Source: Metridium senile (Eukaryota; Cnidaria; Anthozoa; Actiniaria; Metridiidae). From it: 64,000 nucleotides of DNA. The stretch spans positions 6,699,961 to 6,763,960 of the forward strand of contig OX459108.1 of the NCBI GenBank assembly GCA_949775045.1, written 5' to 3'. Made by a program: the position numbers and the translations under genes. Of the stretch, positions 1 to 11,922 are shown piece after piece. The notes below the pieces were generated by a model, which made no database searches, was not told where the DNA came from, and was given only the letters and a program-made list of their open reading frames with translations. How positions within the stretch are numbered: position 1 is the first letter of the stretch; each line of letters opens with the position of its first letter.

Positions 1-2309
1 TGTTATTATCACTATTATTTCATTCCATTTTTTATGTCATAATAACATGCTTTTTTGAAAGTTAACTCTAAAATGGTTAACGACCGGGAACCAGTTCATG
101 ACAGTTGATTGTTTAGTACTGATAATCACACTTGGCTACGCTGTCTTTGTCATTTGGATAATTTTCACGTTTTCGACTTTTATTTTACGAATCTGCTGTC
201 TTAAAGATGTAAGTTTCGAATATTTATACATGTTAAAATCAACTCAAGGCTCTTTGTTGTAATTTGAACCATTTGATCAGCTTAGCATTATCGTTGATGC
301 AAACTCGGCATGTTTTTGTGTGTATTTCTTTCGGAAAATAAAAAATAAATAAAAAAAAGCGTATAGTTAAAATATTTTAACATTGTACATTTATGACTTC
401 TTAAATCGCCCTACTACATTAGCTGTTGTTTTTAGGTAAGTATTTTAAAACTTATCGGCTTTTTTAGTCGCAAATGGTCATTAGTCTTATAATTGGATAC
501 GTGTAAAAACGCGAAATTCGTGATACTGTATCTCTTCACCCTTAAAACTTTACAGAAATTTGTTTCTTTGTAGTTGTTAACCATTATCAGTTGTACATAA
601 AAGTCAAACTTTGTGGTTTTAAAAAGTTGCCGGATCTTGTATATCGAATTGTTAAGAATACATACTCAAAATGTAGATTTCATAGCCTGATATGTAAATA
701 AGCAAACATTTTCTTTAAATAAATCTTTTGATACTTTGATACTGTCGTTGTATTTACTATATGTTGTAGTAGGTCTGTACGAATTCCAGGTAAGAAATAA
801 GCTATGTTTTTAGAGAAATTGATTTGTAAAGTTGGTGTAAATTTCAAGCAATTTTTATCGTTCGTCTGACTACATTCCCTTAAACCTCGATATCTGCTAG
901 AGAATTTAATATTTTTGTTTTATATTGCACACAGTTAATATTTACACTAAAATACATATCTCGGCCAAAAATGAAAGAAATCGGTGATACCCGTTGTAGA
1001 CACATTTTTCGACTTTGCATGGTTTTCACACGGACTCGCTCTTAATAAATAAAACCTGATGAGGTGTGTAAATATAGTCATGTGCCCGTCGTTCCTTCCT
1101 TCCGTTGTTCCACCTATATCATCACTGAGTTCAAAGTCTCAGCCGTTAAACAGTCTTATTAAGGTATTCTTGCAAAATGAATGCCAGAAAATGAATGGTT
1201 GGCAATAAATGAAGCAATTGGTCTAATGTTTGAGGCGATTTGGGCTGTTGGGTGTTAAGTTTTAAATATGCTGAATTCATTTTAATTAAAAGCTGCTTAT
1301 TTGTTGTTGTCGCGAGCTCGAGTTTTGAAACCGGTCACGTTTTCTGACATATTAATATTTTACATTGTAAAGAAAGAAATATTACTTTGATATACATATA
1401 CTCCAGTTCGCTAATTTTAAGTTGAACTTCTAAAAAACAAGGTGAAGCGATTTAAATTTTCAAGGCTGGTTATTGTGTTTGTTTCCCGTGTTCAGAAATA
1501 ATTAAAAACTAACCACACCCTATTTCCATTGTTTAATGTAGGTTTTCAAATTCAGGGGAAGACCCGGGACATGTTTTTAAGTAAGAGTTACATACCGAGA
1601 ATGGAGGCTATAAGCCATATATATCCCGCGGGCCGCATTTTATTTCACACTTGAGAAGGTTTTCTCACAAAAAAACAATGATTTAATCCTATTCTAACAA
1701 AGACACATGATTTGAGTTAAGAAATAAAAGAACGGCTTTTCAAATCTCACTCATTAGATGTCTACTGGGAGTCGTATTTGATAAAAGAAATGATATGAAT
1801 AGAAAATGTTATGAACCGGTTCGGTGCATTTTTAAATCAAAAGCTTATTGATAGAACACAATTGAAGGAGGTTATGCTATCTTAGTTTTCGTTCTTTAAT
1901 TAAAAGACTAAAATACTCAAACCATTGAAACTAATGAATAAGGTGGAATGCTGTTAATGATTTTTGTCACTAGGATACAACAGTTTTCCCTTGATTGAAG
2001 TTTATTGAAAGTTTTCATAAAAAAATAATACTGACACTGATCTAAACCATTTGGCTGAGATCTGACTCGACACTTTTCAATGAAACAATGTATGATTTTC
2101 ACTGATCGTATTCAAAAAAATAAAACCAATCGAAAAATATATCAATAATCTGTTCATAATTTAATGTTCATTGTCAATGAATTCCCATAAGGAAATATTA
2201 AACAATCACTTTTCAATTCTATTCAGAAGAACACTAACGAACTTAATTGAATGTTAATGAACTTGATGACATTAAACGAGTTTTTGTTGTTAACTTTCCA
2301 TCGAATGAC

Positions 2310-2381
2310 TATGTAGTATAATGGCTTAAAGCGCGGTTACACCAATGCAGAGGTTCTCGGTTCGAGTCATGACATTGGTAC
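2310..2381 (+). repeat. tRNA-like (SINE-type) sequence in the left flank
   Basis: An A-box-like string (TATAATGGCTTAAAGCG) is followed about 35 bases later by a B-box-like GGTTCGAGTC and then, after 2388, by a T-run that could stop RNA polymerase III. No convincing cloverleaf forms, so I read it as a tRNA-derived SINE head or decayed tRNA rather than a working tRNA gene. Confidence 0.4.
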
Positions 2382-2456
2382 TCAAAGACTTTTTTTCTCC
2401 AAAAATCGCTATCTAGTAAAAATTTCTAAGTCTGATGTCGCAATAATAATAAATGC

Positions 2457-2508
2457 AAGGGTTATAACTAGATATAGACCCGGGTTTATATCTAGATATA
2501 ACCCTTGA
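2457..2508. repeat. Palindromic hairpin around GACCCGGGTT
   Basis: AAGGGTTAT on the left pairs with ATATAACCCTT on the right, and the inner CTAGATATA / TATATCTAG arms also pair, around a GACCCGGGTT centre. A third related piece (GGGGTTTATATC) follows at about 2523. It probably belongs to a small foldback element. Confidence 0.6.
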
Positions 2509-2764
2509 ATTGGTATAATGAGGGGTTTATATCGGAGATACATCCCTATGAATAACAAAGAAAACCGTGTCAAGTGTTAAATAATTAAAAAGACCTGCAT
2601 CAGGTATTTTTGCCAATTTATTCATATACACACATATTTGAGAGTTTTGAAATTTTGAAATTCAATGCACATTTATTTGAGATTTTAGACACACACTAGT
2701 AGTCTTAAAACTTAAGGAATTGACTATTCCAACCTTTAAATAACGCAAGTCTTGCGAATTGATC

Positions 2765-2832
2765 CTACCGAGCCTCGAACCCTCAACCCTTCGCATCTTA
2801 CAGTCCATTCAATTACCACTATGCTATCCGGT
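2765..2832 (-). repeat. tRNA-derived SINE head S1 (U1 copy)
   Basis: On the minus strand an A-box-like TAGCATAGTGGTAATTG precedes a B-box GGTTCGAGG by about 40 bases, the spacing of an internal polymerase III promoter. Copies lie at the same place in U2 to U5. No good cloverleaf, so SINE or tRNA fossil. Confidence 0.5.
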
Positions 2833-3383
2833 ATTTCGTTGACAATGAAGGCATTTTAAGAAGCTTTATCTCAGCACAGCTATAATTGTTCGACGTTAAT
2901 TTGATGCAAATATAAATTAATCGATATAAATTAAATCCGATTGTTTGAGTTCCTATTTCCAGAAATTTTGCATTGAAAAAAAAATAGAGTTTGGTTAGTT
3001 TTTAAACAACTTCAAACGCACGGGCTCAGGTTTGCATTGAAATTCAAGACCTCGGCCTCGGCCTCTAAACTTCTTTACTTGGAGTGCCAACTCTCTAGAA
3101 CAGAACGTAGTGATAGCGAATACCTTGGCAAACATTAGGTCAAGAAACATAGCGTTCGGTTTCAGCGGGAACGAGTTAAAAAACTGAAGAAAACACACCA
3201 ATTTCTCGCCATTTTCATATCAAATATCGAAGCACGTGCTCTTCACGTGATCTTCCCTGTAACCTGTCAAATTGATGATAACGTCGATCATCGTCAATCA
3301 TTAAAAAGGAAAAGTATTATTATCGAGCTTCGGTAGTTCCTTCAGCTAGAAGTAAACTTGGTCTGCCAGGAAGCCGACGGTGC

Positions 3384-3412
3384 GCACTAACCAACTTAGC
3401 TACTCTTGTTCC
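3384..3412 (-). repeat. Remnant of SINE S2 in U1
   Basis: Only the 5' end (A-box side) of the S2 element remains. Compared with U2 about 142 bp are missing, and the break lies at a GCGC shared by both deletion ends in U2 (19659-19662 and 19801-19804). Confidence 0.6.
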
Positions 3413-3820
3413 TAAAAACAACCACAAGGTCTGATGATGACAGGGATCTGATATGATTGGATGACATTAGCGTTGTCATTGTGTCGAGGTGGTAGTGAGA
3501 CCGCAAAGGCCATCAGGGTATTATTGTCCACTTTGTCTAAAATCGCAGGTTTCTTATGACTAATTTGCAATGAAGACCTGAATACCTCTTTCGTATGTAT
3601 TATCAACCAAAGGGCGAGGCAGATTTTGCTTGTTAGAGAAAGTTGCAACTGTTCAAAAGGGGCGTTTTTTACGGTCGGTTTCGAGCGCTGTAGGAGTCAA
3701 AGGATTTATACATGGGCGCTTAGAGATTTAAAATTTGTCTTCCTATGTTCAATCTCGTTCATTGCGCTCTCTCGTCAAATATCGAATTGGAAATTCGAAG
3801 ATATTATATTTGTTTCATAT

Positions 3821-4290
3821 AAGGGCCGGGCAAACGTTTTCAACATTTGCTTCAACATTCGTTCGATTTTGTTGAATGGCAATGTTGAAGCCGTTTGTCC
3901 ACCCTTTCAATATTGTTAAAACGTGTTGAATCGATGTTGAATTGATGTTGAAAGAGTTTAAACGCGTTTAAACTTTGCTTCAACATCCATTCAACATTTC
4001 TTTTGTTCTGTGAATGTTGAATCGGAGTCGAAGTCGTTTGCCCTGCTCCGTTCAACATTGTTGACTACACCCATGCGCATTTAGTTGTCTTTCAAATACG
4101 TAACACGTTTCAACAATGTTGAAAGGAGGTGGCAAACGATTTCAACATTGAACAAAATCGAACAGATGTTGAAGCAAATGTTTAAATGGTTTGCCCACCT
4201 ACGTTCAACATCGTTCAACAACCATTCTACAGCGTTCAAGAAAATCGAACAAATGTTGAAGCAAATGTAGAAGCCGTTTGCCTGGGCCTT
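3821..4290. mobile_element. Foldback/MITE element FB-A (U1 copy)
   Basis: The left end AAGGGCCGGGCAAACG and right end GTTTGCCTGGGCCTT are imperfect inverted repeats, and the pairing extends about 54 bp inward through the CTTCAACATT / AATGTTGAAG strings. The whole 470 bp is packed with TTCAACATT and its complement. No transposase is encoded; the open frames across it are repeat translation. No clear target-site duplication. Non-autonomous DNA element. Confidence 0.7.
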
Positions 4291-4517
4291 AATACCTATC
4301 AACAAAGTTTAAACACTCCAACTGAAATTAACTGTGTATTGAGAAAAATAAACATACAACTCAGGATATAATTGTGATTTTTAAGTGTTTCAATTAGCTT
4401 CAATTGTTTGATAATGTGTACGATTCCTTAAATTACCACGAGCTGTTGTCAAATTGTAAATAATATATTACACGGTATCGAGGCTGAGGTTGTGTATTTG
4501 AACCCTGAAAAGGTGTA

Positions 4518-4858
4518 TTTGATTCTATTTCATAGATATAGTCATTGTGCTCTATTCCACAGTAGCGATTTGATATTATTCCATGGATATAGTGTTTGTG
4601 CTCTATTCCACAGTAGCAATTATATTTAATTCCATGGATATAGTGTTTGTGCTCTATTACACAGTAGCAATTTGATTCTATTTCATGGATATAGTGTATG
4701 CGCTCTATTTCACAGTAGTAATTTGATTCTATTTCATTGATATAGTGTATGCGCTCTATTTCACAGTAGTAATTTGATTATATTTCATTGATAAAGTCTA
4801 TGCGCTCTTTTCCACAGCAGCAGGTTCATTCTTTTATGGATGTAGTTTTTACGCTCTA
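4518..4858. repeat. 51-bp minisatellite, about six to seven copies (U1)
   Basis: The unit reads roughly GATTCTATTTCATGGATATAG, then TGTATGCGCTCTATTTCACAG and TAGTAATTT, with point variants. The period of 51 bp is a multiple of three, which keeps a translation open and gives a false repeat protein. Copy number differs between array units. Confidence 0.85.
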
Positions 4859-5680
4859 GTTTGCTGAGTTATAAAAATATCTGCATCTAGATCTTTACAT
4901 TCCGGCGACATATACAAAAAACGAATATTTAATTAAACGAATTGTACTCAACTATGTAATCAAGAGCAGCTATTCATATATTACGTAACCATGGATTACA
5001 CTGGTGATAAACACTCAATACGGCTTATATGATACGACAAATTAAAAGAAAACAGAGAGAACAATAAGAAGTAAAAAAATGCATTAATTGACACGATTGT
5101 TTCCTAAAAAACATATTTTACAACCATTACACCAAGGCACAGCTCTTCCCTGAGGCTCGCTCACACTCACTACCACTACATTCGACATTACCAGTTAGAA
5201 ATGCATTAGCTACACGATAGACATTCAAAACATGATTATTTCTTGATTCTATGATTGTTTTCGTTAGGTAATATAATTTGATTGCATGACAGCGGTTCAG
5301 CATCTTCATTTTTATCCTCAGGAGTCTTGAAGAAGAAATGAAGGCGTGTTTGTTTTTTAAACTGTACACGCCCTATTTATGTAAAAAGGTCTAAAGCATT
5401 GAATAGATTCTTATCTAGAACAAGAGAAAGCAAAACCAAAATTAAATAGTTTTAAATGGATAAATATTCGACTTTGATTACGGATTGTTTTCTATTGACG
5501 AATAACTTTGATTGACAGCAGTTCAGTATGGTTATTCTTATTACGAAAGATTTTTCATCAAAACATAGAAATAGGGCGTGTTTGGTTTTATTTGTTTATT
5601 GTAAAACCATGCACTGCATGCATGCACGGATTGCTGAACTGCTGTTTAATTTGAATTCAAACCTTTATCCTATTGTTTGA
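4859..5680. promoter_or_regulatory. Upstream regulatory region of gene 1 with a duplicated block
   Basis: Two related stretches lie in tandem: GACAGCGGTTCAGCAT (about 5287) with a downstream GGCGTGTTTG, and GACAGCAGTTCAGTATG (about 5515) with another GGCGTGTTTGG. ACACGCCCTATTT at 5366-5378 is the reverse complement of AAATAGGGCGTGT at 5569-5581, and CTGAACTGCTG near 5634 mirrors CAGCAGTTCAG near 5518. Conserved in all four units. The GGGCGTG cores could bind zinc-finger factors; that is inference. I see no gene in the stretch; a minus-strand frame at 5127-5369 has no recognised family. Confidence 0.45.
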
Positions 5681-5685
5681 ACCCT

Positions 5686-5693
5686 TATATAAA
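5686..5693 (+). promoter_or_regulatory. TATA box of gene 1
   Basis: A perfect TATATAAA lies 49 bases before the start codon at 5735, placing transcription start near 5712-5720. It is identical in all four gene copies. A short upstream ATG at 5713 falls at or before the expected transcription start. Confidence 0.75.
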
Positions 5694-5734
5694 GAGTCAG
5701 ATTGATATTTCTATGCATTCGACGTCTTGGAAGT

Positions 5735-8700
5735 ATGGCTGTGTTCAAGCTCTTGCTAGTGTTGGTTCTGTTTCTGGTTGTTTGTGTATCAGCAAAGAAA
5801 TATAGCAATGATTTCACAAATGTAAGTAAATGCATCAAGTTACACTATTTGACTTCATCTGTTCTTTTAAATTTACTTTCGCTGTTGGGACTCCTTCTTC
5901 TCAGTTCTATTGCTATTATTATCTGTTATGGCTCCTAGTTTTGCTCTTGCTGCTTCTGTTCTTTCTACTTCTTTTATGGCTACTATCATCACTGTTGTCA
6001 TACAATCTTTCATCCTGAAATTTTATCAATTCTATTATTTCTTCAAGTTGTTTTTATAGCTATTTCTCTGCTTTAAAACGCTCAAATTGCTGTAAATGTT
6101 TCAAACATTTAATCGGGTGATAGTTACTGAATTTAGTTGTTTTATTACTGACACGTTTGAAGCATCGCAGAGGAAACTAGAATGAATAGAGGGACAACAA
6201 GACTGCGACAATTTCAAATTGGTTAATATTTTATTGAGCCCATATTGATACTTATTAGCAAACTGAGCCTATACGTATCCCTGGAGTTTGTATATATAGC
6301 AGGACATGCAATGCGTTAAGTAATATTTCAAAAACGAGTACGAGTGTTTCATTAGGGTTTCTAAACACGATAAAACATTTGAAAGCACGAGGCCGTAGGC
6401 CGAGTGCTTTTATTGTTTTTGAGTGTTTGGAAACCCTAATGAAACACGAAGCACGAGCTTTTTGGAATTACTTCTCAGTCGAATAAATAATTCATTATGC
6501 AGGAATGTGGCCAGTTCTTTATAATATAATAGGTCACTCATTATGTTGCCTGGGATTATGAGAGTTCTTTTGAATTCCTCTCGTGCGGAATTTATTGGAT
6601 TTCGAAATACTGTAGGGTTAAAAAGGAGTGTTACGGGGTTCTTACTTGAAGTTGTTCAAAAAGACTTAGAAAATGTTCGTTTAAGTTCAGTTGAGCAATA
6701 TTTCAAATTGTAACTTGTAACTACCTACATAAGAAGGGGTTTTTTTTCATTTTCTTTAGAGAATAATCCAAATTGTCATTTAAATATAAGTTGTAACTTC
6801 AGTAGGGATCATTAAAGATGCGAATAAAGTTCATTTATGTGAGTACTTAACGGCAGTGTAATTTCTGATATAATATATACAGAGTATTTGATGGCATGGG
6901 AAATAAGACTATACTCTGCCAACCAAATCACCAATAGCTCAGCTGGTATGAAGAGGGAATTCAACTCCAAGGGTTGCAGGTTCGATACTCGGACACGCCA
7001 ATAAAAAAGGGAAAAAAATAATGTAAAAATAATAATAATGTAAATTAGGTAGAAAGGTCAGGTAAGATAGATAAAAACATAAGGGAATAAAGGATAGTAA
7101 AATAGGTAGGTAACTAGGGAATACTAATTATTTTCAGATTTCCCACCACTATGTAGATTTAGAAATATTTTCATCACTAGTGATGAAAATATTTCAAACA
7201 CCGGTCAACCTATAATCGTGTTTCATCGGGGTTTCAAACCCATGCACGTGGTACAAATGGTGTGCTCACATTGGTTGATTAGCTCATGAATTATTAATGA
7301 GTTTGAGAACATAACATCGCCAATAATGTATAATTCATATTTTTAGGAAATACTTGTTTTTATATTTTCTTCAATATTTATTTTTAGGATCCCGAGTCCG
7401 CAAAACCAATTCAAATTGAAGGAAGTGGTACAAATGGAATGGAATTTGATTCAGGTAAATGCTATAATGTCTATATTTACAGCCATTTTCGTAAAGGTTG
7501 TACATTCGTATCAAAGATATGCCCATTGTTCTGTTGCAATCTCAACATGCTAAAAAAAAAAGAAAAACATTTCGCGCGCTAGTCTTTTGTTACTTCTTAC
7601 CTATAATACCATATAAGGTAATTGCATTGTTTCAAGATTGCATACGGTATCTTTGATACGGTTGAACTATTAAAATCCATTTTGACTATTCTGAATCGGT
7701 CACGTATCTCTAAAACTATTAATCTCTGATATTTTATAATATAAACTAATGACAAAATCAGAGTTCTAACAAGTCAAGCTGAAAATATAACACATTATGG
7801 TGTTTAGAATAGTCAAAGTCAAATCTCGCAGTATGACTTATGTTATTAAACTTTTGAGTATATAAATATTGTAGATTATTCTTAAGGGATTTTAATGAAG
7901 CTCGATAATATTTTCCCCAAAGTCGTACATTTTGCATCGAAAATCTCTTTCTAATTACATGCATGCCTTAAGGCTGGTGCCTAGTAATTGCAACCCATTT
8001 TTATTTCATTGAAACTATACAAGTTTTTTCAAACACCCAATGGGCTATCTAAAAGTGAAAAAAAATTGGGGGGTCACCTCGCATCGAAGCGAGATAATTA
8101 TTGTTAAATACCCGATGACGTAGGTGTATTTTTGCGAAATTTAAAGAAATACTATTTCATACTGTTATGAGTTACTCAAAAAATAGACGTGAAATAATAA
8201 TCTACGACATATATATTTTCGACTTTAAGTCAAAAATGTTATTTATCACGCAGGCAACTATGTTTTATGATAGCTTTTTGGCGAAAATCACGAAAAAAAC
8301 ATTTTGTGTATTATTGACTAAATGTCAAACCAAAACCATTTTTAATTTTAAAATATCAACTTAGAAAAAAACTTCGATAGCACTATAATATTTCTAGCGA
8401 AGTCAAATTAGGAGTATCTACGCGTTTTTGAAAGATATCAATTTTTAGATTTCATTTTTAGGTAAAAACGCGCGGAAATTCGTGACACACGTGACTTTGT
8501 GTCACGTCACCTCAAATTTGCTTCAAACACAAGGCAAAACACTGAGAAAAATCAAGCTTTTGAGCTTCCAATTGACAAAAGATTCACTTCAACTAGTACT
8601 TAATAGTGTGGTAACTATATATTAAAAACCAAAAAAGAAATTCTATAACATTGTCTTTGTAAAATATAGTTTTCATCGTAAGATTTTCCTAAAAAGATAT

Positions 8701-11700
8701 CACGGCAAATTTTCAAATTCAAACAAACAAAAAACAAGCTGAAAGTTCTTTTGAAATAGAATTAAAAGCCTCGGGAATCAGTTCTACCAACACAAGATCG
8801 ATATGAAAAGACAAGGAAGTAAAAACAAGGTATTTTATAATAAATAAGTTTGTGTAAAACATCATTTTGCCGCTTGTAAAAAAAAAAAAAAATTAAAAAC
8901 TATCAAAAAAGCTCGTTTAGTAGGCCTAAAAAATCTAAATAAACAAAATTTATTCAACCAATTTTTAATTATATTTGTATCTTAATTCATTTTATGTGTT
9001 ATCCGTTTATGAGGATGTAAAAAGTGCATAAATAAATCTCTTTTTTAATCGACCAAAGGTCCACGAAAAGTGCAATTTGCGCACAAACATCTTTTAATGT
9101 ACCGTTTTTATCTCAAAAAGTTATATTAATCAAATGGAGGCAGACATTTTCTCTTTTCTTTCTATAATAAAACGAGGAAGGGATTTTTCCTTTTTGTGGT
9201 TCGATTATTGTTTTTTTTACGGCATTTTCCGCGAACTTATTTTCGACTGCACTCTCGAACTAGATGCGCAGTAAGAATGCGCATGAACAACACTAGGCAC
9301 CAGCCTTAAATACTTTTTTTTTGAGACATCTAAATATGTCGACTGAATTTAGAGCATTTTGAGTAGAAATAATTAAACAATTTAGCGTAAAGCTTTGACT
9401 CTTTTGAATTTGTCGACGACGCTAATTTTACAAAAATGCTTGAATTACAAGGCACACCTAAGGTGACTGGCTACTTTTAAACGCTTTTGAACGTTCGATT
9501 CGAGCCCACGGTTTGCGCGCGCACAAAAACCGCTGAATAAAATACACATTTTTTTTAGGAACCATACACGTTTTGGGCTTCAACAGGGCAAAACCCTCGA
9601 ATTTTGCGCGGGACTCTATACTTTTGTTATGCTTAATTAAAAAAATCCTAATAAAATCTATATATATCAAAGTTTTTCAAAAAGTTAATTTTTTCTAACA
9701 TACAAAAAAAATCGATTTTCGTAGTATGAAGTTTGTCCGACTTTATGCGAGTTTTGAAAGCACTGAAAGGACGAAATATGTCAGATCAAGGTATTTCTTT
9801 GTCTTTTATTCAAAACCATCATGTTGTATTATAGAATGAATCATTACCCGTCATTTGTGCTTGATATAGTATGAAAAAAAAACTATTTTTATATGAATTG
9901 TGATTTGTTCCATATCGCTTCAGTTTTCGCAGGTTTTTCTTCAAAATCTCGCGCGTAGGCGTTCATTAAATGCTGATTATCTCGGAAATGAGCTCGGGAC
10001 ACCCCATTTTTCTATTCATTTTTGGAATCAGCATTAAATGTCACATTAAAAAATCGTAGTTTAAAGAAAAGTTTAACATTATTTGCAAAAGTAGCCAATC
10101 ACCTTAACGCAACCAATTTGTTATATCTGCAAAAAGAGCAATATACTGGCTTTCATTGTCTGCAGTATAATTTATTTTATGATATATATACTGTACACAA
10201 TTACTCTATTCTGATTGGACGAGAGGAGAACAATTAAATTGTAAATTGTACTCTGCAGAGTACCAATTAGTTTTTCAGTATATTAAAAATTCGCACGATC
10301 TTAAATACAATTTGTAATTAATAGTTACAAGTGATGTTTTGAAAGTTTTCAAAATTGGACGAGACTGTGAAGGGAGTCCAATTTGATAACTTTCAAAACA
10401 TCACAAGATCAGTGCGATTTGTTATATATCAGAATCGAGCAATCTTGTACAGTGTAAAAAAGGCTCACGATCTTGTACAGTTTGTAATTAATAGATACTT
10501 TTAATGTTTTGAAAGTTTTCAAAATTGGACATATCTAATTGTTCGACCAATCTTGAAAACTTTTAAAACGTCACTCGTATCTATTTATTACAAATTTTAC
10601 TCAAGATCGTGCAATTCCCTGTACTAATTTTCGTAGGTCGTGTTTTTACAATATTCATATCTACCCTTCAAAGTGTATTTACAACTTTGAATTTCAAGGT
10701 ACAACGAATTACCAAGATGACGATGATGAAGCTACTGATAGTATGTCGGAAAGTGAGAAGAAGAAGTTACTTGAACTTCTCGAAAAGGAAGGACAACCAG
10801 GATGGCGCAAAGCTGCAATTGCAGAGGTATTTTTTAAAACACTCGTAACAAAAATATAACTTTTTCAAATTACATGCAATAACTTATTTTCCCTGCTTTC
10901 AATTTTAGTGGTAATTCTATATACCTTCAAACGAAATTAAAAAAGCAAAACAATGAAAAGCATATATCTAATTTAGTTTACATTGTGGCTAGAAATCGAA
11001 AAGAAAAAACATCGATCCCGAAGGGGGTAATGTAATGTATCCCATCGTGCTTTTATGCTAGTGACACTTTCAAAGTTTGCTTGAGGATCATGTCCAAAAA
11101 GTGAGAAACAAAATTAAAATACGATTGTGCATCTTGAACCCTTGTAAAATAACTACAATACTCGGGGTTCATAATATCTAGCACCACTGTAAAATTTGAC
11201 AAAAAGCGCATTTGCGTTGGGATAATATAGATTTGGAGTAAGTTTAAGTGTGGTTTTTGTTGTTTAGCGGTAGTATTTTTCCGTGCATGGCTTATAATTT
11301 TAATTTGCTTGTGTGTAATTTAGACTTGTGAAATTTATTATTTCATATTGATACCTTTTGGTCTGAAGATTGAGTTTTAGGATAATTTTTCCATCTAAAT
11401 ATAGTCGGAGCAACATTTCGCAGCCTTTTATTGATTTGTTTGTGTGTTTTCTATTTCTTTTACTTGCAATAAAGCGGTTAATTTTTCTTCGCTAAGTAAA
11501 GGAAGCCGTCCTTGATTGAAAGCAGCCATTTTCCCGCTCTCTGCTTGTGACGTAAGTCATCCAATAATGTTTTAATTATTGAACGATTGACGTACGACCA
11601 AATTTGGTAAGCACATTAACCCGGCGAAATCGAACAATCATAAACGGAGAAATAATTTGAATAAATATTAATTCAAACTATTGTACTATCAGTTATGCAT

Positions 11701-11886
11701 GTATTAAAATGTTCTCCAGCATGAGTAGAAGTATTTAATAATATCATCATAATTTACCTACTTTGGAATGGCTCACCTTAAACAACAAATGTTTTTGCTG
11801 TAGGCCAAGAAAACTGGAGAGAAGATAAAAGTTGAGATTGCTGGTAAAAGTAAAGATTTAACAAAGAAGAGCAATTCAGGTATTTG

Positions 11887-11922
<36 letters not shown>

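Larger units (their letters stand above)
1..2627. other. Left flank of the tandem array, no recognised gene
   Basis: This stretch has no counterpart in the later repeat units. It is AT-rich with stops in all frames; the longest open frames are about 60 codons and show no family signature. Donor-like GTAAG strings occur near 437 and 790 but I cannot tie them to an exon. It holds a tRNA-like sequence (about 2310-2381) and a strong hairpin (2457-2508), described separately. It marks the left boundary of the array. Confidence 0.7.
6320..7308. mobile_element. 989-bp composite insertion in intron 1 of gene 1
   Basis: U2, U3 and U4 read straight from ATGCGTTAA to CATAACATCGCC, whereas U1 has about 989 extra bases here. 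The insertion contains a foldback element, a tRNA-like SINE head and a 34-bp palindrome (listed separately). No coding capacity seen. It may be several nested insertions, or the other units may share a deletion. Confidence 0.7.

Noticed and set aside
3852..4371. FNI/NVEAN-rich open frames on both strands as repeat proteins
   Set aside because: They translate the inverted TTCAACATT strings of foldback FB-A, open on both strands because of its symmetry.
4518..4858. Minisatellite as a CRISPR array
   Set aside because: The whole 51-bp unit repeats without unique spacers, there are no cas genes, and the DNA is eukaryotic.
5822..6018. Leucine-rich 60-110 codon frames after the signal peptide as a membrane protein
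   Set aside because: They are read-through past a perfect AAT|GTAAGTAAA donor; the frame differs between units and the leucines come from CTT/TTG-rich intron sequence.
6934..7000. A functional tRNA gene
   Set aside because: A and B boxes are good but acceptor and anticodon stems do not pair; a SINE head is more likely. The same holds for S0, S1 and S2.
10609..10848. Plus-strand frame overlapping exon 3 in another phase
   Set aside because: It uses a different frame from exon 3 and does not join exon 2 or exon 4 in phase.
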